Shown: positions 59,175-64,000 of the stretch, in pieces
Numbering within the stretch: position 1 is the first letter of the stretch
Layout: every line of letters starts with the position of its first letter
NCBI GenBank assembly: GCA_003141315.1
Contig: PLLP01000008.1
Coordinates: 108,686-172,685, forward strand
Length of the DNA stretch: 64,000 bases
From: Phycisphaerales bacterium
Lineage (GTDB): Bacteria > Planctomycetota > Phycisphaerae > Sedimentisphaerales > Anaerobacaceae
Direction: 5' to 3'
Program-made: the position numbers and the translations under genes
The notes under the pieces: generated by a model
What the model was told of the DNA's origin: nothing
The model's input: the letters and a program-made list of their open reading frames with translations, nothing else
Databases searched by the model: none

Positions 59175-60188
59175 ATGCGAAATTTTTTAATCTATACTTC
59201 AGCATTATTACTGCTTCTCGGCTTTGCCGCCGGCTGCCGTAAAACCAAAAAGGCGATTGCCAAACCTCAAGCCGCTGTGCAGCTTGCCCCCGCCAACAAT
59301 TCCCAAACAACCGGGAAAACTGACAGCAACATAACACAACAAAGTAATACCCCTCCTATAAACAAGACCGAACCGAACCTTATCGGCAATACAAATCAGC
59401 AGCAGCAACTGCCTTCATTAACGACACTCAACAAAGATTACGCCGAACTTTTATCCGCAAATGTTAACAGCCGCGGGATGGTCAATTACAAGGCGTTAAA
59501 AAGAAAACGCATCGATTTGTACAACCTCCTCGACGAACTTAAGCAATTCGACCCGAACGAATATAAGGCTATGCCGGCAGAACAGCAAATCGCCTTCTGG
59601 ATTAACGCCTATAATATCAAAATGCTCAGTATAATTACAGAGAACTACCCGATTGAATCTAACCGTATTCTGCGGATGCTCTGGCCGCCAGACAGCGTCA
59701 GGCACATCGACCAAAAAATCGGCGGTATCGAAAAACAAAAATTTATCGTTATGAACGAGGAATTTACCCTCGCAGAACTCGAACAAAAAATTTTCTACCA
59801 GCGGTGTAACGAGCCAAGGGCCTTCTTCGCACTCACACACGCCAGTCTTTCCAGCCCGCTCCTGCGCACTGAACCATACACCGGCAGCAGACTTAACGAG
59901 TTGTTAGATGACCAGATTAAAAAATATCTTTCTGCCGACTCTAATTTCCAAATCGACAAAAGCAACAAAATAGTCTATCTGCCTGCGATGCTGCAGGACA
60001 GCTGGTACGGCAAATACTTCACGGAAAAATATGGAACGGACAAAAAATTCAAAGACCAGACCCCCGAAACCGCTGCCACACTCAACTTCGTAATCAAATA
60101 TTTATCTCCCGATGACGCCTCTTTCCTCGAATTGCAAAACTACGATGTCAGCTATATCAATTACAACTGGCTGATAAACGACCAGTAG
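59175..60188 (+). CDS. DUF547 lipoprotein
   Basis: 337 residues. The lipobox GFAAGC (about 17-22) follows a hydrophobic signal. A Gln/Asn/Thr-rich linker (about 30-85) leads to the DUF547 domain: SRGMVNYKALKRKR, QQIAFWINAYNIKML, ALTHASLSSPLLRTEPYTG and LPAMLQDSWYGKYF. DUF547 is related to papain-like/transglutaminase folds, and its activity is unknown. It is probably anchored on the outer face of a membrane. TATAAT at 59133-59138 may be its -10 box. Confidence 0.85.
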   Translation: MRNFLIYTSALLLLLGFAAGCRKTKKAIAKPQAAVQLAPANNSQTTGKTDSNITQQSNTPPINKTEPNLIGNTNQQQQLPSLTTLNKDYAELLSANVNSRGMVNYKALKRKRIDLYNLLDELKQFDPNEYKAMPAEQQIAFWINAYNIKMLSIITENYPIESNRILRMLWPPDSVRHIDQKIGGIEKQKFIVMNEEFTLAELEQKIFYQRCNEPRAFFALTHASLSSPLLRTEPYTGSRLNELLDDQIKKYLSADSNFQIDKSNKIVYLPAMLQDSWYGKYFTEKYGTDKKFKDQTPETAATLNFVIKYLSPDDASFLELQNYDVSYINYNWLINDQ

Positions 60189-60235
60189 CCCGCCAAAGTG
60201 TTTACCCCGCAGCGACAACCGATACATATTTTCAT

Positions 60236-60263
60236 TTGACTTTGCGCAAATTTCTCTTACAAT
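60236..60263 (+). promoter_or_regulatory. Putative metK promoter
   Basis: TTGACT (60236-60241), 16-base spacer, TACAAT (60258-60263), about 60 bases before the metK ATG. No SAM-riboswitch-like structure fits in the remaining leader. Confidence 0.55.
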
Positions 60264-60321
60264 AATGCCGCATATAAGAATTTGAAGTTTTTACTAACAA
60301 TTTAATGGCAGGCGTTATCGA

Positions 60322-61524
60322 ATGGCTAAAACTAAATATTGTTCGAATCCTTTTTGCGACACGAAAAACTTCCTTTTAACAAGCGAATCGGTCACTATGG
60401 GCCACCCCGACAAGGTCGCCGACTGCATTTCCGATTCAATTCTCGATGCGATGCTCGCTCAAGACCCCGCCAGCAGGGTTGCCTGCGAAACCCTCACAAC
60501 TACCGGAATGGTCTTTGTGGCCGGTGAAATAACCACAAAAGCCGTTGTCGATATTCCCGAAGTTGTTCGCCAGACAATCAAAAAAATCGGCTATTCGGAT
60601 CCATCGCTCGGCTTCGACCACAAAACCTGTGCCGTAATTATCAATCTCGATAAGCAAAGCCCCGATATATCCATCGGCGTCACCGAAGGTCAGGGCCTGC
60701 ACAAAGAGCAGGGTGCAGGAGACCAGGGCCTGATGTACGGCTACGCCTGCAGAGAAACACCTTCGCTTATGCCTATGCCAATCTCGCTCGCTCACCAGCT
60801 TTCCCGCAGGCTCGAAAAAATGAGACAGACAGGGAAACTGCCCTGGCTGAGGCCGGACGGAAAAACTCAGGTCACCGTCGAATATGAAAATGGAAAACCC
60901 AAACGCATACACACCGTTGTCATCGCCGCTCAGCATTCCCCAGATATTACCTACAAACAATTGAGAAGTAAAATTATCAAAAAAATTATCCTGCCCGTCC
61001 TGCCGAAAAAACTCGTTGATAAAAAAATTATCTATCACATCAATCCGACAGGCAGATTCGTCATTGGCGGCCCACACGGCGATACAGGACTCACAGGCAG
61101 GAAAATTATCGTTGACACTTACGGCGGAATCGGAAAACACGGCGGCGGCGCCTTCAGCGGAAAAGACCCCTCTAAAGTCGATAGAACCGCCTCATATATG
61201 GCTCGCTATATCGCAAAAAATGTCGTCGCCGCAGGACTCGCCGACATCTGCGAAGTCCAGCTCTCTTATGCCATTGGCGTTGCAGAGCCGGTCTCCATTT
61301 ATATCAATACACACCAGACTGCCAAAATGAGTGAGACCAAAATCAGCCAAATCGTAAGAAAGCTTTTCCCGCTGACGCCAAAGGGAATGATTACTCACCT
61401 GAACTTATTGCGTCCCATTTATTTCCAGACCGCGCACGGCGGGCATTTCGGCAGAAACGAACCCGATTTCACCTGGGAAAAAACCGATATGGCTGCAAAA
61501 CTTCGCAAAGCCGCTGGACTATAG
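60322..61524 (+). CDS. metK: S-adenosylmethionine synthetase
   Basis: 400 residues, the standard length. It makes SAM from methionine and [21 protein letters not shown] (ATP-binding), [13 protein letters not shown] (methionine loop), [20 protein letters not shown] and [19 protein letters not shown] are the family signatures. The next gene, purH, is convergent, so metK is monocistronic or last in its transcript. Confidence 0.98.
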   Translation: MAKTKYCSNPFCDTKNFLLTSESVTMGHPDKVADCISDSILDAMLAQDPASRVACETLTTTGMVFVAGEITTKAVVDIPEVVRQTIKKIGYSDPSLGFDHKTCAVIINLDKQSPDISIGVTEGQGLHKEQGAGDQGLMYGYACRETPSLMPMPISLAHQLSRRLEKMRQTGKLPWLRPDGKTQVTVEYENGKPKRIHTVVIAAQHSPDITYKQLRSKIIKKIILPVLPKKLVDKKIIYHINPTGRFVIGGPHGDTGLTGRKIIVDTYGGIGKHGGGAFSGKDPSKVDRTASYMARYIAKNVVAAGLADICEVQLSYAIGVAEPVSIYINTHQTAKMSETKISQIVRKLFPLTPKGMITHLNLLRPIYFQTAHGGHFGRNEPDFTWEKTDMAAKLRKAAGL

Positions 61525-61580
61525 AATCATTCGTATCGCACCCTGTGTGATGCGTATTGCGTTCGGCTTACAATATTCTT

Positions 61581-63191
61581 CTAATGTTTAAAGTGGCGCT
61601 TGCCTGTAAACACGATTGCGATGCCGCATTTATCGGCGACGGCAATAACCTCATCATCCTTTTGTGAGCCGCCGGGCTGAACAATTGCCCGCACGCCCGC
61701 ACGCGCCGCATTATCGACGTTATCAGCAAACGGGAAGAACCCGTCGCTCGCCATAACGCTGCCCTTCGCTTCTTCGCCGGCCTTTTGAACCGCTATAATA
61801 CCTGATTCGATGCGATTCATCTGCCCGGCCCCCACGCCGATGACCTTTTTATTTTTTACCAGCACTATGGCGTTGCTCTTCGTATGCTTGGCTGCGAGCC
61901 ACGCAATCTTCAAATCCTCGAGCTGCTTTTCCGCTGGTTTCGCCTTTGTCGGGTAAGTCAGATTTTCCGGCTCCCACCCGACCAGGTCCCGCTTCTGCAG
62001 CAACAGTCCGCCTACAATAAAGCGGATGTCCGGCTCAGAAACGTCTATCTTTGTCCTCTCGACAGGCCCTGTCTCTAAAAGGGAGACCCTGCTTCCCCAT
62101 CCCTTCAGGGTGCGGATTATTTCGATCGCATTTTTCTCGAATTCTGGTGCGACTATTACCTCCGCGAAGAATCCGCCCGCACCGCGAACCTTGCCGAACC
62201 GGCTGTACGATTCCATTATCGTTTGGGCAAGTTCCGAATCGACCCTGCGGTTCAGGGCAATCACCCCGCCAAACGCGCTTACCACGTCGCCCTCGTAGGC
62301 CTTCTGATACGCAATTTTTATATCCTCATCGACGGCGCATCCGCACGGGTTATTGTGCTTGACAATCACCGCCGCCGCTTCCGAAAATTCCTTCACAAGC
62401 TCAAACGCGGCATTTGCATCAAGCAGATTATTGAAACTGATTTGCTTGATTCCTTCGAGCATACCGGCGCTGCTCACCGACGGCTCGCCGCCTTCCGCTA
62501 ATTTATAAAACGCGGCGCCCTGGTGCGGGTTCTCGCCGTATCGCAGGTTCTCAGCCTTTCGGGCGGCTATCGTAATTGTCTCAGGAAAATCAACCGACGC
62601 CCCCTTATTGAGATATTTAGCTATGGCCGCATCGTAGCTTGCCGTTAAGCCAAACGCAACTCTCGCAAAATCCGCACGAATCTGCTCTCCGACGCTGCCC
62701 CCCTTCTGCTGCATCTCCGCAATCACCTTTTCATACTGACCCGGCTCCGTCACCACGGTCACATATTTGTAATTCTTGGCAGCCGAACGAATCATACTCG
62801 GGCCGCCAATATCGATATTCTCTATCGCTTCTTCGAGGGTGCATCCCGCCTTTGCTGTCGTATTCTCGAACGGGTACAGATTCACGCACACAAGGTCTAT
62901 CGGCTCAATATTATGCTCCCGCATTGCCGCCACGTGTTCGCTCTTGTCGCGAAGCGCCAATAGCGCCGCGTGAATCTTCGGATGCAGCGTCTTGACCCTG
63001 CCATCCATCATCTCGCCGAAACCCGTGACGGATTCGACGCTTACAACATCGACCCCCGCCTCTTTGAGGCTTTTCGCCGTCCCGCCGGTACTTATAATTT
63101 TCACACCCATCCCGGCAAGCCTGCGGCCAAATTCAACAATTCCTGTTTTATCGGAAACGCTTAAAAGAGCAGTTTTCACCAGCACGTCCAT
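61581..63191 (-). CDS. purH: Bifunctional AICAR formyltransferase/IMP cyclohydrolase
   Basis: 536 residues. The N-terminal IMP cyclohydrolase (MGS fold, about 1-195) has ALLSVSDKTGIVEFG, ISTGGTAKSL and GRVKTLHPKIHAALL. The C-terminal transformylase has IVKHNNPCGCAV (catalytic Lys-His), AFGGVIALNR and SDGFFPFADNVD. It performs the last two steps of purine synthesis. A GGAG lies 12 bases before the ATG. The PQQ-propeller gene upstream ends 92 bases away on the same strand. Confidence 0.97.
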   Translation of the reverse strand: MDVLVKTALLSVSDKTGIVEFGRRLAGMGVKIISTGGTAKSLKEAGVDVVSVESVTGFGEMMDGRVKTLHPKIHAALLALRDKSEHVAAMREHNIEPIDLVCVNLYPFENTTAKAGCTLEEAIENIDIGGPSMIRSAAKNYKYVTVVTEPGQYEKVIAEMQQKGGSVGEQIRADFARVAFGLTASYDAAIAKYLNKGASVDFPETITIAARKAENLRYGENPHQGAAFYKLAEGGEPSVSSAGMLEGIKQISFNNLLDANAAFELVKEFSEAAAVIVKHNNPCGCAVDEDIKIAYQKAYEGDVVSAFGGVIALNRRVDSELAQTIMESYSRFGKVRGAGGFFAEVIVAPEFEKNAIEIIRTLKGWGSRVSLLETGPVERTKIDVSEPDIRFIVGGLLLQKRDLVGWEPENLTYPTKAKPAEKQLEDLKIAWLAAKHTKSNAIVLVKNKKVIGVGAGQMNRIESGIIAVQKAGEEAKGSVMASDGFFPFADNVDNAARAGVRAIVQPGGSQKDDEVIAVADKCGIAIVFTGKRHFKH

Positions 63192-63282
63192 TTGCAGCCT
63201 TCTCCTTTTTTATCCCGGCAAACAATTCAATATTTGTCCGAATCAGTTTTTCTTTCTCCCGGCTCTTGTCGCAACGGCAGCC

Positions 63283-64000
63283 TTACCGGGCCCGCACGCC
63301 CTCAGCGGATGACGTGTAAGACCGAACCACAGGTTTTATACAGGCAACCCTGCCTGTTTCATCGGCAATATATATATACGAATCGCCGGCATTGGATGCA
63401 AAACTCGTAATCCCTGCGAGATTAAGGGAATTAATCCGTTTCCCGCTTTTGCTATCCACAACCAAAAGTGCCGTCCGCCCCAGGCGGGTTGTCATAAGAT
63501 AATCTTTTCCCGCCGACTCCGCCAGCAGCCCTGTGGCGTCTTCAATCTGCCAGGCAAACTTGCCGCCGGTTTTATCGAGGGCGAAAACCCCTTTTTCCGC
63601 CGCATTTTCATAAAGATAAGCAGGTGTAATTATCGGCGCCTTCGCAGGCATCATTCCCGATGGATACTTCCATTTCAGATCGCCGTCTTTCAGATTTATG
63701 CAGTAGATATTCGTATCCTTGCTGGCAAAATATAAATCATCAGCATCTTTTACCAGCGGCGCAAGTATCGCCCCTGCCGCACGAAATGACCACATCTTTT
63801 GCGGCTTGGCGATGGTCATACATATTACATCGCCCGCATCCGTGCTGAATACCACAAAATCTTCATCTGCCATTACTGCTGTTATTGCGGAACCGTTTCC
63901 CGCTGCCGCCTTGAATACCTCAACTTTGTTCTCTGCCTTCAACGTATGAACGCACTTATCCGAACCGCCGACATAGAAAAAATCCTTGTTGCGGGAAGCC
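63283..64000 (-). CDS. PQQ-type beta-propeller repeat protein (5' end outside window)
   Basis: The frame is open to the window edge, so the N-terminus (and any signal peptide) lies beyond. At least five blades are visible as repeated aromatic-rich units: DFFYVGGSDKCVHTLKAEN, DLYFASKDTNIYCINLKDGDLKWKYPSG, GVFALDKTGGKFAWQ and YIYIADETGRVACIKPV. The D-x-x-x-G-x-x-W pattern is that of PQQ/BamB-like propellers. It is probably exported; the function is unknown. A TTG at 63942 inside the frame is not the true start. Confidence 0.8.
   Translation of the reverse strand, partial: ASRNKDFFYVGGSDKCVHTLKAENKVEVFKAAAGNGSAITAVMADEDFVVFSTDAGDVICMTIAKPQKMWSFRAAGAILAPLVKDADDLYFASKDTNIYCINLKDGDLKWKYPSGMMPAKAPIITPAYLYENAAEKGVFALDKTGGKFAWQIEDATGLLAESAGKDYLMTTRLGRTALLVVDSKSGKRINSLNLAGITSFASNAGDSYIYIADETGRVACIKPVVRSYTSSAEGVRAR

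Noticed and set aside
60189..60321. SAM riboswitch before metK
   Set aside because: The 133-base gap contains a promoter leaving about 50 leader bases, too short for a SAM aptamer plus expression platform; no matching structure seen.
62026..62298. Plus-strand frames opposite purH
   Set aside because: Antisense shadows of a complete purH gene.

Overview
The window looks like a chromosomal segment of a Planctomycetota bacterium, most likely class Phycisphaerae (Sedimentisphaerales/MSBL9-like). This is an inference. It rests on three secreted proteins that end in the short dockerin-like 'D-x-D-x-D ... W' module common in that group, on GC-rich housekeeping genes packed on both strands with frequent TTG starts, and on intergenic space filled with dispersed short repeats. 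No species can be named from the sequence alone. Nothing resembling an rRNA operon or CRISPR array was seen. One tRNA, tRNA-Leu(UAG), is present.

Layout. 1-2.7 kb is an accessory stretch: a truncated secreted metallopeptidase, a SIR2-like protein with a metal-binding insert, a small membrane protein and a gene fragment. 2.7-9.8 kb holds a HAD phosphatase, a LysR regulator divergent from an NADP-type glutamate dehydrogenase, a secreted beta-helix protein, a second glutamate dehydrogenase and a family-4 uracil-DNA glycosylase. 9.8-13.2 kb has a pirin remnant, an ECF sigma factor/small membrane protein/signal peptidase operon and an exported MsrB-MsrA fusion. 13.3-22.4 kb has dnaA, ftsY, two adjacent phosphofructokinases (ATP-type and PPi-type), an LVIVD-repeat secreted protein and yebC. 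22.5-31.4 kb is the addAB DNA-break repair/exonuclease operon. 31.6-33.2 kb carries two accessory genes, one AbiGi-like and one HEPN-like. 33.4-36.8 kb has a WecA/TagO-like transferase, a DUF4416 protein and proS. 36.8-42 kb is a long structured leader and a 1419-residue secreted protein. 42-64 kb is mostly housekeeping: a YhaM-like nuclease, a C39-like membrane protease, xseAB, tRNA-Leu, a purine permease, a PEBP-family protein, an FHA-GAF protein, ResB/CcsA cytochrome c maturation, an ACT-malic enzyme, ACT and STAS proteins, an OppA-like lipoprotein with an unknown secreted partner, rtcB, a DUF547 lipoprotein, metK, purH and a truncated PQQ-type beta-propeller.

The most unusual locus is addB. 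A gene of the RelA/SpoT nucleotide-pyrophosphokinase family is fused in frame to its 3' end. The displaced original addB C-terminus, with its stop codon overlapping the addA start, survives about 1.1 kb downstream. The two copies of the junction form a 28-base direct repeat (24/28 identical). The addB and addA frames also carry three in-frame palindromic insertions resembling the dispersed intergenic palindromes. Other leads are a candidate small RNA upstream of addB on the opposite strand, whose terminator loop is rich in anti-Shine-Dalgarno CCTCC motifs; the AbiGi-like/HEPN-like pair directly after addA; the SIR2-like protein; and the hairpin-rich leader of the giant secreted protein. Several DNA-processing or defence-related functions (addAB, RelA/SpoT, AbiGi-like, HEPN-like) therefore sit within about 11 kb.
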